Positions 10,458-21,711 of a DNA stretch of 64,000 nucleotides are shown here, one piece after another; position 1 is the first letter of the stretch, and the number at the start of each line of letters is the position of its first letter. This DNA comes from Prunus persica (Eukaryota; Streptophyta; Magnoliopsida; Rosales; Rosaceae): assembly GCF_000346465.2 (NCBI RefSeq), contig NC_034009.1, positions 30,190,131 through 30,254,130 of the forward strand, in the 5' to 3' direction. The notes under the pieces are model-generated. The model saw only the letters and a list, made by a program, of their open reading frames with translations, searched no databases and was not told the DNA's origin. Position numbers and translations under genes: made by a program.

Positions 10458-11251
10458 ATTGGTATCAGAGCTATGGCTCAAGATCTGCTATATCGGGGAG
10501 GTTTTTGGATGGAGGGTCGTTTTAACAACTACAACGACATGGAGGAAATTAGGAGGATGCTACGGCAACTTACGGAACGCATTGCTCGCATTGAAGCTCG
10601 AACCCAGATAGGTAAGAGTTCTGACGGGGAGGGATACCGAGTAGCTCGCATCGACACTCTAAGCCGTGAGAGTCTCGACGGGGAGTACGAGGGAGATAAG
10701 CCTTTTCATTATTGCGCTCCGCTGTGTGAGTCAAGTGAAGAGGGGCACGGTTATTCTAATTGTGTCTTTGAAGGTATAAATGAATTTGATAATTTTGGTG
10801 CATCTTGTTATTCATCAAAGTTATTAAATTTGGATTTACCTCCATTATTTGATCCTTGCAATTGTGAAAATTGCAATGAAAATTGTTTTGGTGTTCAAAG
10901 CAATTTTGATAAGCAATTTATTGACCAGAATATTGAAAAGATGAGAATTGAGAAAACTTTTGAAGATATTATTGATTTTATGGGCATTAATATTTTCACT
11001 TGGAAGGTTGCCAAAAATCTGGTTAATTTTGTCAATCGGTTGAAGATTCTAGAGAGAAACATCTGCATCGCTAAAGGGAGTAAGAAGCCAAGAATAACGA
11101 AATATTCCAAATATCTTTTTATTTGGAAAGGAAGGTTTCAATTGGATGCTAAAAGATCCAGAATTAATATGAAGCAATTGAAGATTCTACTCGGATTTTC
11201 CTTAATCAAAGGGTTGAATTCGAGGACGAATTCTTTCCAACCATGGGAGTC
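10458..11251 (+). pseudogene. Internal region with gag-like open frame of nested element
   Basis: An open frame runs from within LTR1 through the internal region into LTR2 (10434-11267, 277 codons). After the primer site it reads MAQDLLYRGGFWMEGRFNN, then a heptad-like helical segment MEEIRRMLRQLTERIARIEA. A Cys/Asn-rich middle (CNCENCNENC) follows, and the end reads LNSRTNSFQPWESDAGA, the type of tail found before the polypurine tract in Gypsy elements. The frame is intact, but no enzyme domains exist. It may be a structural protein or just a fused remnant. Confidence 0.55.
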
Positions 11252-11599
11252 TGATGCAGGAGCATAGGAGTGGATCAAGATAGATATTAGCATTTAATTA
11301 GTTATTTCATGATATATTGTTATTTTCTTATTTAGGTAGTTTTATGATATCTTTTATTATTTATGTGTGATTTTATAATTAATTAGTTTACTTTTGGACC
11401 AAGTAGCCTTGGTGCCCAAGTCTTGTAAAGCCTATAAATAAGGCTAATGTAATAGTTTTAGAAAATGAATGTTGATGATTAATAAAATAGTTTATTTGTG
11501 GCATGGATTTGCTACAATATATGTGAGTTTGCATTAGCCCTAGATTTCGGTGCTCGTGTATGTGGTTGGTGACCTGTGTCCGGATCCCGATCCCCATCA
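11252..11599 (+). repeat. LTR2 of nested element
   Basis: 348 bp. It joins directly to AGAATAACG of the internal 3' part, with no primer site, so the second internal copy lacks its 5' portion. Confidence 0.85.
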
Positions 11600-11760
11600 A
11601 GAATAACGAAATATTCCAAATATCTTTTTATTTGGAAAGGAAGGTTTCAATTGGATGCTAAAAGATCTAGAATTAATACGAAGCAATTGAAGATTCTACT
11701 CGGATTTTCCACAATCAAAGGCTTGAATTCGAGGACGAATTCTTTCCAACCAGGGGAGTC

Positions 11761-12117
11761 TGATGCAGGAGCATAGGGGTGGATCAAGATAGATATTTAC
11801 CATTTAATTAGTTATTTCATGATATATTGTTATTTTCTTATTTAGGTAGTTTTATGATATCTTTTATTATTTATGTGTGATTTTATAATTAATTAGTTAA
11901 TTAGTTTACTTTTGGACCAAGTAGCCTTGGTGCCCAAGTCTTGTAAAGCCTATAAATAAGGCTAATGTAATAGTTTTAGAAAATGAATGTTGATGATTAA
12001 TAAAATAGTTTATTTGTGGCATGGATTTGCTACGATATATGTGAGTTTGCACTAGCCCTAGATTTCGGTGCTCGTGTATGTGGTTGGTGACCTGTGTCCG
12101 GATCCCGATCCCCATCA
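11761..12117 (+). repeat. LTR3 of nested element
   Basis: 357 bp. It is closest to LTR2 and carries an extra 8-bp ATTAGTTA-type duplication near 11890-11905. Confidence 0.85.
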
Positions 12118-12122
12118 GTCTC

Positions 12123-13975
12123 CATCTCTTTCCATTAATTTGCCTTCCACACTTGTCATTTCTTATGAGAATCTTGCTTTACATGTCAATCACCCCTCCA
12201 CCAGTACCTATCATAGCGAGTTATCTCCTGAAGCACCATCAAATCTCATTTATGCAGATGCTTCTTCTTCTTCTGTTCAGCCTCTTGAGGGCTATTTTCT
12301 AGTTTTATTAGATCAACAAATGCAAGTTGTCCTTTCTCCTATTGATCATGCCAGTTCTAGTTCTTCTTCTAGTCTCTCTTCCTCTCAGAACATACATCCA
12401 ATGATTACCATGTCCAAATCTAAACTGTGTCAAAAGAAGTCCTTTGAGGAGTATCAGTGTTTTACTTCTATACATGATTCTACTACTCTCGATGAGCCTT
12501 CTAATTTCGTATGACTTCTTTCTCTCATGCCTGGATTAAGGCTTTGGAGGAAGAGATTTCTGCCTTAACCATGCAGGGTACATGGTGTTTGGTACCTCGA
12601 CCTGCTAATACAAATATTGTTGGATCAAAACGAATTTACAAGATCAAGCGAAATTCGGATGGGACAGTTTCTCACTATAAAGCTCGACTGGTGGCGCAGG
12701 GGTTTAGTTAGGAGGTCAACTTTGACTATGAGACCTTCAGTCCAGTGGTACGTCATACCACATATCATCTTATTCTGATCGTTTTGCATCCATTAATGGC
12801 TGGTCTTTGAGGTAGCTCAACATCAAGAATGCATTTCTCCATGGCGAGCTTGACGATGAGGTTTACATGAGACAACCACATGGGTTTGAAAATTCTTATC
12901 TTGAATATGTGTGTAAATGGTAAAAGTCTTTATACGGTTTAAAACAGGCTCCAAGGACCTGGAATGCCAAGTTTACTGGCTACTTACCTTTTCTTGGTTT
13001 CAAAATGTCACATAGTGACCCAAGTCTGTTTATTAAGATCTCATAATCAACTATAGTTGTATTGTTACTCTATGTCGATGATATTATTCTCACAGGTTCA
13101 AACTCTCAAGTTATTCAAGAGGTTATTATACATCTTGGGTCAGTGTTTGATCTCAAGGACTTAGGTCAACTTACCTTTTTTCTTGGCTTACAGATTTCTT
13201 ATAAGTCTAATAGTGATATCTTTATCAGTCAACAAAAGTATGCTAAAGACCTTTTAGTCAAGGTTGGAATGGAATCATGTAGGTCCTGCCCAACTCCATC
13301 TAAACCTCACACATAGGTTCTTCCCACATATGGTGAACCTTTAAAAGAACCATCAGTATACCACAGTATAGTGGGTACTTTTTAGTACCTAACTTTTACA
13401 AGACCAGACATCACCTAATTCGTTAACACTGTTTGCCAATTTATGAACAGTCCTACAGAGGATCATTTTCATTTGGTTAAACGGATTTTGCGCTACGTTC
13501 AAGGGACTTTGCATTATGGACTTTGCCATGATATTGGATTGGAACCCAAGAATACTACAAATTCTGTGGTTGATCGTCGAGTTGTAATGTCCCCGGCACA
13601 ATCTAAGAAGCAAGGGTTTGTATCCCGTAGCTCCACTGAAGCCGAATACTGCGCTCTTGCTCATGCCTCAGCAGAAGTAGTTTGGATTCATCAGATACTT
13701 GCAGATCTTCATGTATTTCTCCTCGAACCTCCACTGTTGTTTTGTGATAACTTGTCCACGTTGACTCTCAACTCTAATCCCGTTTAGCATTCCCGTATCA
13801 AACATATGGATGTCGACTTCTATTTTGGTAGAGAACATGTACAATGCAGAGACTTCTTGGTGCAATACATTCCTACTGATGATCAAGTTGCAGATGTCCT
13901 TATTAAGGAGCTTCATAGTCCAATATTTGTTAAACGTACATTGTACCAATATCAGATTAGGCACCCTAACTGAGA
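12123..13975 (+). pseudogene. Copia reverse transcriptase and RNase H remnant
   Basis: The copia frame resumes after the nested element. A Ser-rich linker is followed by HAWIKALEEEISALTMQGTW and the palm segment KARLVAQGFS, broken by a stop at about 12709. The polymerase motif LLYVDDIILTG is at about 13062-13095, then FDLKDLGQLTFFLGLQI. RNase H follows (SSTEAEYCALAHASAEVVW at about 13630) with the terminal HSRIKHMDVDFYF segment after a stop near 13785. At least four stops or frame changes make it non-functional. Confidence 0.85.
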
Positions 13976-13986
13976 TTGAGGAGGGG

Positions 13987-14216
13987 TGTTTACCCAATGG
14001 TTAGAGTTGTTAGAGTTGTTAGGAGGTTAGATTGGTGGTTAGTTTAGCTTAGCTTCCAGTTGTTAGCATAGTTACTTGTTCATTAAGAAAAGAGATTGAG
14101 TATATATATGTACACTGTATTGTTAAACAATTAATCATAAATATATATTAAAATGTCATTCAGCTAGAAACTTCTAGCAAACGCTCGTCTTTCTGTCTTC
14201 ATTATCATGGTTAACA
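13987..14216 (+). repeat. Copia 3' LTR
   Basis: 230 bp matching the 5' LTR. It is preceded by the purine tract GATTGAGGAGGGG. A short internal duplication of TTAGAGTTGT lies near its start. Confidence 0.85.
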
Positions 14217-15527
14217 GAACTGAGAGGAGTACAAAATTCGGAGAAATAAAGAAGAAATCATTTATTAGAATATGTAATATGAAATATGAATTGACTCCAT
14301 CAACCACAACCCACATGCTACATGGTTGCCATCATCATTACTGCATAAAATTTTGCTAGAGTATATCAACGTTATATGTGGTTACGATTATTTTGTCTCG
14401 TCACCATCAATGGTTCACTATCAGCATTATAAATATAAATTATTTATATTTTTCATGAATATATATATATATATGATCAAACATGATGGTCTTTTTACTG
14501 GTGCTGGATATCCAAACAATACACAAGTCAAGAAAGTTTAATTTGATACAAATTACTATAACCGCATGGTTTTGTTATTGTTACAGCTGACCATATAAGC
14601 CCTTTAAATGAAGACATTATTTTATTGGACCCCACGGTCCATGGATTCCAATTCTATACATGTCGCCCAAAACTTCACCTCCTGGCGTTCTCATCTCTTC
14701 ATTTGTTCCTTTGTTTCATCAAGGGCTTAGTTCATTACATTTGGTATTTTGTATTGAAAGAGTCAATTGCGCAAGCGACTTGAAGTTTTTTATATTTATA
14801 AAAGGAAACAACAACTAACAACCACGTCAATTGGGAAATGGAAATTAATTCCACTGCCTGACTTATTTTGACTTTATTTTCTTTCCTTTTTTATAAGTGG
14901 TGATTTAGTCAGAGTCCCAAGTCAAAATAGATAGAACATCATCGTCATACAGTTGAGGAGGATATGCATCAAATATATTTATCTCATCAGTTTCTATTTC
15001 CTAAACAACAGCCCTTGTCTGTGAAAGTACGTACATGATTACTTGGTTGATGATCCAAAATTATAAAGGATTTGACGTGGGAAATCATTTCTTTAGTTTC
15101 AAGCCGTAGCTAGTCTAGTTACAACAAGTACACGTATGTATTAGTTATTATAAATATTTTTATTTATTATTTTAATTTAAAATGTATTTTTATTATATTT
15201 ATCAAAACTTGACATGTGTTTATGAGTCTAATCATAATTAATTCTTTACTTTATATTTAGGAGTACAAACTTAATAATTTAATGTTTGAGAAAATATAAA
15301 GGATAAACAAGAGATATATGATGCCGAAAGGGGAAGTAGGGCATGGGTTTAGTTACATGTGGAAAACCAAATTTATGAGAAATATTAATAACAAAGTTAA
15401 GTGAGCGTTGAGTGACGTGAAGTCCTCCATTTAATCTTCTCATCTGCCTCCTTCATTGCCTCGGTCCCGTTGCCTTTAAATCCCCACCCCCCCTTTCCCA
15501 CCTAATATCTCACCTCCCCCTCTCCTC
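14217..15527. other. Intergenic and probable KCS6 upstream region
   Basis: AT-rich sequence with no gene. The last 60 bases before the gap turn C-rich (CCCCACCCCCCCTTTCCCACC), with TTTAAAT at about 15475, compatible with a promoter and 5' UTR of the gene cut by the gap. Confidence 0.5.
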
Positions 15528-15627
15528 NNNNNNNNNNNNNNNNNNNNNNNNNNNNNNNNNNNNNNNNNNNNNNNNNNNNNNNNNNNNNNNNNNNNNNNNN
15601 NNNNNNNNNNNNNNNNNNNNNNNNNNN
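15528..15627. other. Assembly gap (100 N)
   Basis: Exactly 100 unknown bases, a conventional placeholder for a gap of unknown size. The beginning of the KCS gene is missing here. Confidence 1.
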
Positions 15628-17024
15628 TCTCATCCCCATCATGGCCGGTATTTTCTTGGAGGTGCTTCATCTCGGCCCGACGAGATTCTCAAGCTCTGGA
15701 CCTCCCTCCACTTCGACCTCGTCCAAATCCTCTGCTCCTCCTTCCTCATCATCTTCATCGCCACCGTCTACTTCATGTCCAAGCCCCGCACCGTCTTCCT
15801 CGTCGACTACGCCTGCTTCAAGCCCCCCGTCACCTGCCGCGTTCCCTTCTCCACCTTCATGGAGCACTCCCGCCTCATCCTCAGCAACAACCCCAAATCC
15901 GTCGAGTTCCAGATGCGGATTCTCGAGCGCTCCGGCCTCGGCGAGGAGACTTGCCTCCCTCCCGCCATTCACTACATCCCTCCTAACCCCACCATGGAGG
16001 CAGCCAGGGGCGAGGCCGAGCTCCTCCTCTTTTCGGCCATGGACGCTCCCCTCTCCCCAAGACGGGCCTCAAGCCCACAGACATCGATATTTTGATCGTC
16101 AACTGCAGCCTCTTCTCCCCCACCCCTTCACTGTCAGCCATGGTCATCAACAAGTACAAGCTCAGGAGCAACATCAGGAGCTTCAACCTCTCCGGCATGG
16201 GCTGCAGCGCCGGCGTTATCTCAATCGATTTGGCGCGTGACCTTCTCCAAGTGCATCCCAATTCGAACGCGGTGGTGGTTAGCACCGAGATCATAACACC
16301 TAATTATTACCAAGGCAACGAGCGGGCTATGCTTCTGCCCAACTGTCTCTTCCGGATGGGTGGGGCCGCCTTGCTTTTATCAAACCGGAGATCCGAGCGC
16401 CGACGTGCCAAATATCGATTGGTCCACGTGGTCCGGACCCACATGGGATCCGACGACAAGGCGTATCGGTGCGTGTTCGAGGAAGAGGACAAGGAGGGCA
16501 AAGTGGGGATTTCGCTCTCGAAGGATCTGATGGCGATCGCAGGAGAGGCGTTGAAATCGAACATCACGACGATGGGGCCGCTGGTGCTTCCGGCGTCGGA
16601 GCAGTTGCTCTTCCTTCTGACGCTGATCGGCAGGAAAATCGTGAACCCGAAATGGAAGCCGTACATTCCGGATTTCAAGCAGGCGTTCGAGCACTTCTGC
16701 ATCCACGCGGGAGGGAGGGCGGTGATCGACGAGCTGCAGAAGAACCTGCAGCTGTCGGCGGAGCACTGCGAGGCGTCGAGGATGACGCTGCATAGGTTCG
16801 GCAATACGTCGTCGTCTTCACTGTGGTACGAGTTGGGGTACATTGAGGCGAAGGGGAGGATGAGGAAAGGTGATAGGGTTTGGCAGATAGCGTTCGGAAG
16901 TGGGTTTAAGTGCAACAGTGCGGTTTGGAAGTGTAATCGTAACATCGAAACGCCATCGGAGGGGCCTTGGGCTGATTGCATCGATAGGTATCCGGTTCAT
17001 ATTCCTGAAGTTGTGAAGCTCTAA
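15628..17024 (+). CDS. KCS6: 3-ketoacyl-CoA synthase, KCS6/CER6 type (5' end in gap, two frameshifts)
   Basis: This family condenses malonyl-CoA with acyl-CoA in the ER to extend very-long-chain fatty acids; the KCS6/CER6 clade feeds cuticular wax. Reading resumes after the gap as LIPIMAGIF (second membrane segment), then [34 protein letters not shown] and [18 protein letters not shown]. The catalytic triad is present: Cys in [10 protein letters not shown], His in [11 protein letters not shown] and Asn in RFGNTSSSS. The C-terminus [16 protein letters not shown] matches KCS6. Two frame changes break it, one near 15680 (one base missing before GACGAGATT) and one near 16043-16060 (AMDA to KTGLKP). 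About 45-50 N-terminal residues lie in the gap. It could be a true pseudogene, but errors beside a gap are as likely. Stop at 17022-17024. Confidence 0.85.
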
Positions 17025-17868
17025 GAAAATCATCAAAACCCACAAACATCAAAATTAAACCACAAACAAAGCTTGCATTAAGGCATGCCCTGATTGGTGA
17101 TTGGTGATTGGTGATTGGTGGTGGGTTTTCTTCTTTGATTCAGTTCAGTATCCATATCCATCACTTTTGTTTCGTTTTTATTATTATTTGTCTTTCAACT
17201 TTCTTGTCCCTATGAATTTGCATAGAAGCTAAAATATGCTTTTGATGTATTATGCATTCCATATGTAAGGAAAACACAATCGAACTTATTATAGTTGGAG
17301 CTTAAAATAAGAAAAGAGAAGAAGAAAGAAAATCAGTAGCTTAGCTAGGTCTTTATATATATATATATATATAGGAGGTAAGGTAACTTAATTATACTGG
17401 TGTTGAAATAAATGAACATAGTTGTTGTGTTTGATTGATTATTCGCAAAAAGAAAGAAGAAGAAGAACATATGGTCATATGCAATGCAAGGCGCCTCCCA
17501 ATATGATATTTTGTTTCTTTAAATATTAGTCCTTTGTGGCTTTGTGGCTTTGTGTCTTTGTGTTGTGTAAGTGCAGCAACAGCAGGATGGTTTGCTTTTT
17601 AACTTTTGATGGCCTTTGAAAATTCGATTTTGGTTTTTCCAGTTGTTGTGACTTGTGAGTTTGTGCATTGACCAGTTGTGCCTACTACTTGTTTGGTATT
17701 TTGTTAATTGAATGAAGGGGTATCCTATCGTATCGGTGGCATGATATATATGAGTCATTTAAAAGCGAACCGAATTTAGGGTTGGATGTCAAATTATAAA
17801 CTCTGTCTTGTCTTCCGATGACAATATCAATTGCGATCGATAACCACCTCTCATGTTGATAATTGATG

Positions 17869-17909
<41 letters not shown>

Positions 17910-19094
17910 AATGAATGCCTTGAGCAGATGATGGAAGAGAGAAAAAAATTTACGAATTGAAGGTTTTCCTCGTTAATTAAAAAAGAATAAAATCAATATT
18001 GTCATCGTCTACAAGAGCTACGTACCACAACTCATTACAATAAATATCGTATATATATAGGTTTCGTGTTAAATTATAAATCTTGCATATGTAGGTACAT
18101 TTTTATCATATATATAGTTCCAATCCAATTACATCTAACATCATGTTGATCGCTCTTACACAAAATAAGATCAAAATATATTATCATATATATATATATA
18201 TATAAGTAGTAGTATAATAGAAAAAACAAAAAACTCAGATAGAAAACAAGTGAAGAAACCCTAGGGGTGGCGGCTACCCCCCACCCTTCTGCTCCTCCCT
18301 CCCTCCCTCCTTGCCCATGCTTTCCTCTTGCTCTTTTTGTTTTTGCTTTTTATTTTTTGTAGACTTGGTTCTGGCTAGCTATGATCTCGTTGTTTTTCAT
18401 AGAAAAGTGTGTGGCAGAGGGTGGAGGAGAGTTAGAACGAGAAGCTTCAGATCTAGAGGTTTATTCTCTGTCTGTTGAATTTTCGGTATTCTTTCGTGCC
18501 TCGACAAATCATGATGCGCTCTTCTCTCCTCTTGGCAGATTTGGTTGTTTTTGCTATGGTTCTAGATGGCTTTGGTTGTGCATCATTTGTAGTGCAAAGT
18601 GTTGTTTCTTAGATTTGGTGTAGTTTGTTATTAAAGTCCATAAACTCTATGAGTTGTGTGGTTTTTTTCTTGTAATTCCCATAAATTTTGTTGAATTTTC
18701 TAAGTGGTCTAGTTTCTCTAGGAGAGTTATGCCGGTTAGCGACCAGGTTTTGTCATTGATGTAACTGACTTGATTTAGGACAAGGTTTAGACGGTATATA
18801 GGGGTTTTTAGACAAGTTCTTTGTGATTTATTCTCTTTATATCATTTTAGCTTTAAAGCTGACTCTAGTCATTAGGAAAGTTTTACCCATGTTCATTGTA
18901 TTGCTAATCAAGATGACTTTCTATGTACTTTTTCAATTGATCTAATAAAATACTATCGTTTGTGATATGCAACTCACCAGTTCTACATTTAGCATATTTA
19001 ATCTACTTATGCATGTTCTTATATGTGAATGGGGTTCATCTATGTGAGAGATGGATGCAATAGAAATATTTTGTTCAAGACGTAGTCTTAATTG
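17025..19094. other. Intergenic with microsatellites
   Basis: It holds a GGTGATT tandem repeat (about 17094-17122), TA tracts (about 17357-17373 and 18187-18202), a (CT)n tract (about 17874-17907) and pyrimidine-rich CCTCCCTCC runs near 18295. The 18240-18960 part looks transcript-like (AATAAAA near 18947) and may be an old retroelement 5' or 3' region, but no protein domain supports this. The open stretch at 18381-18623 has no recognisable motif. Confidence 0.5.
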
Positions 19095-19834
19095 AGGTCT
19101 TCTCCAATAGTCCTAAATCCAAATTTTCTCCCATTCAAAAAGTAACTATTTGAGTTTTGTCCGGACTCAAATCATTTTTTCACCTAATCTTTCAGACTAA
19201 AATTTTAAATCCGCAACTTCATTAAATTGTTTAAGAATAATTTAAGTCTAATTTTTTTAAATGGATAACTTTTCTTCATTTAATCTTTTTAAATAACTTC
19301 ATATTTAATTTTGTGAACAATTTGACATAAAAAATTTGAAACTCCACAAATATGATTTTTGGTAGATTATTTGAGAAATGAGTGGGTATTTATGGAGTTT
19401 GGAGGGAGTTTTGGGGTTGAATATGATTTAGATTAATTTAGAATATTATTTTGACCGTTTGATTTAAATTTCAACCGATGGATAAATTTAATCTAGATCG
19501 TTGATTTGGGTTACTATTGGAATATAAAATAAAGAGATGTTTGAACTGTTGCCGTTGGATTCCAATGGCAACGTAACTAGCGCTTGCCATGTGGAGAGAC
19601 AAAATATGCATGACCAGTAGTGTGGGTCCCAGTCGCCCCTCCTTACACGTGGACTGCGTTAGTCTTGAGTGGGCTTCACCAAAAAATTTTCAGTTTAGAC
19701 AATAGTTGGATTAGTATTTGACTCCAAGTTTGAATTTTCCTAAATTTTAATCCTTTATTTTTCTTGGGTTGGGAGATAAATTAGGCTAAAATTTAGGATA
19801 TTTTGAATTCGGCTTCATGAGTTGGAGATGACCT
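19095..19834. mobile_element. Putative MITE-like element, about 740 bp
   Basis: The left edge AGGTCTTCTCCAATAG is mirrored by the right edge TTGGAGATGACCT in inverted orientation, and TAAATCCAAATTTTC-type words recur inverted just inside. This is the pattern of Harbinger-type non-autonomous elements. A clean 3-bp duplication is not visible (TTG on the left, TTA on the right). Confidence 0.45.
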
Positions 19835-20080
19835 TACGAAATTGTCCTTCCTTGAAGACAATTGTTCCTACCATTTTGTTCAATCAATGTATACAAAGAT
19901 GCCAAAGTAACAAGGTTTTGTGGACCACCAAATAAAAAGGGATATAGCTCTCGTTAATTAATTTTGTTGCAGTGGTGTCCAAAATGCAGATAAAGAGGAG
20001 GTCCTGGAGTTAAAGCTATACAATTGAAACAGTTCATCAAACCTACTACTTGGTGAACGAATTCATGATTACATTACAGG

Positions 20081-20120
<40 letters not shown>

Positions 20121-21711
20121 TGAAGAAAATAAATATGAATCTGATATTATATACTGTTTACTTTTTACAGGGGACATTTATTGTTTCACCCACACACACA
20201 GAGCATCAAATGAGCGAAGAATTCACGCTGACAGACGGACAGGCTTATTGTGTACAAGTACAACTACAGTCTACTATACAAGCGAGAAGAGAAGAGTCTC
20301 AGAAAACTTTGTCAGAACATAAACAAATAAATAATTAAATAATATCAAGGGAAGAGAAGAGGCAGGGCATGTTGCTTCCCGCCGCAGCTATCAGCATCTG
20401 CCCTGCAAAGCAAGCACGATATAAAGACGGGGGGCATGGCAATGGCATTTATGTGGAATCCGGATCCAGCTGAGCTGTACTGTTGCCCACCTTACTGGGC
20501 CGGTGGCCTAAATAACTATATTCATTAATAATTCCTTTCCCAGGTCAAGTACTTGCTTGCCCTTTAAATATTCAGACATGGCACCCAAAATCCAATGTTG
20601 TTGGGCCTATCCTATTGGCCCCTACCAATATATATGTACCACGGTCAAAAGTCAAATCCATATCACGTTTTGTTAGTAATTATTTTTTTATTTTTTTGAA
20701 AGATATGCCTGCTAGCATTCCTTTTACGTTATATTCAAATCACAATCTTCGAATTAAATTGTGTTGAGCTCTCTAAATATATATATCATAGTGAAATTAA
20801 GAAATAGTTCAAGACAACAAATAAGGTCTAACCCAATACAAAATGATTTGATTTACATCTTAGTAGTTTCATATTCGAAATCCCATAACATCATGGTGAT
20901 GTGTTTGTGAAAAACCATCCTCCCATGCATTTATAGACATACTAACTATAATTATAAATGTAAATTGTTTAGTCTTGGTTAGGTTGGTGAAGTAGAGCAC
21001 ATCATCGCCAGTTCATCACCTTCACCAATAACCTATTTCCCTCTCATACATGTTTCTTTTCTTTCGCCCTACTTCTTTCCTCCTACATTGAAGATAATAT
21101 TTCCTTTTATACCTCACAATTTTAATTTCAATCCAAAATTTTCCCCAATTTATTAAATCCTAACGGCACAATATACCCCATTTAGTTAAGTTAGAGAAAG
21201 AAGATTGAAGGTGCTTCTTAAAAAAATAAAAATAAAAATTATACTTAACAAAAAATAATAGAATATTTATAAATTATAAGATTTGACAAATTCAGTAACC
21301 AAACTATATATTTTTTTTTTGAGTGATGAAATTGAATTTTCGCTTAAAACATTGTAAATAATCTTAGGTACTAGGCCTGCACAATTGATCGGGCTGGTCC
21401 AAATGGCATTTGATCCGAAATAATTTTGTTGGGTTGATGCAGGCACACATCAAACGGATCACATTTCACTACCACCCGACAAATTTGACACCGAAAACGT
21501 AATGGGAAATGAGAACACCCAATAAAAACAGAAGCAAAAGCGTCAGTCAAGCTCAAGACATTGTATTTGAACCTGGTTTGCAATTTCGTCCTTATTCTTT
21601 CCCAACAACCAACAATCCAATCCAACAACCCCCCACCGCATTTATATATTTGTCCTCTTTTTCTTCTCCGTTGCTACTATCTCTGGAGTCCCTAAAGTAA
21701 TAGCGAGAGAG
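19835..21711. other. Intergenic; HMT upstream region
   Basis: A (GA)n tract lies at 20083-20113. Nearby open stretches (20050-20338) are by-products of it. The rest is AT-rich. I see no gene or structured RNA. Confidence 0.5.

Larger units (their letters stand above)
10111..12117 (+). mobile_element. Non-autonomous Gypsy-like element with three LTRs, nested in copia
   Basis: LTR1 is 10111-10457, the internal region 10458-11251, LTR2 11252-11599, a partial internal region 11600-11760 and LTR3 11761-12117. Each LTR begins TGATGCAGG and ends CCCATCA. The whole unit is flanked by a perfect 5-bp duplication, GTCTC, at 10106-10110 and 12118-12122. A primer site TGGTATCAGAGC is at 10460-10471 and a purine-rich tract precedes LTR2 and LTR3. 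It encodes no protease, integrase or polymerase, so it must have been mobilised in trans. The Gypsy affinity rests on the gag-like N-terminus and the SRTNSFQP ending. Confidence 0.85.
7263..14216 (+). mobile_element. Ty1/copia LTR retrotransposon, degenerate, with nested insertion
   Basis: The order is 5' LTR (7263-7510), primer binding site (7511-7522), gag, protease, integrase, reverse transcriptase, RNase H, polypurine tract (about 13972-13986) and 3' LTR (13987-14216). Integrase before reverse transcriptase defines copia. The coding region is broken by stops and frameshifts and is split by another element at 10111-12117. The LTRs begin TGTTTACC and end TTAGCA/TTAACA. No target duplication is seen: ATATT precedes and GAACT follows, which suggests later rearrangement or recombination. 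Confidence 0.9.

Noticed and set aside
10243..12115. Repeated minus-strand frames of about 70 codons as a gene family
   Set aside because: They are antisense shadows of the three LTR copies.
7258..14221. Target-site duplication for the copia element
   Set aside because: ATATT on the left and GAACT on the right do not match, so no duplication is claimed.
16307..16981. 224-codon minus-strand frame
   Set aside because: Lies antisense to the conserved KCS coding sequence and is explained by its codon composition.
18381..18623. 80-codon open frame as a gene
   Set aside because: No motif, homology or splice context; composition like the surrounding non-coding DNA.
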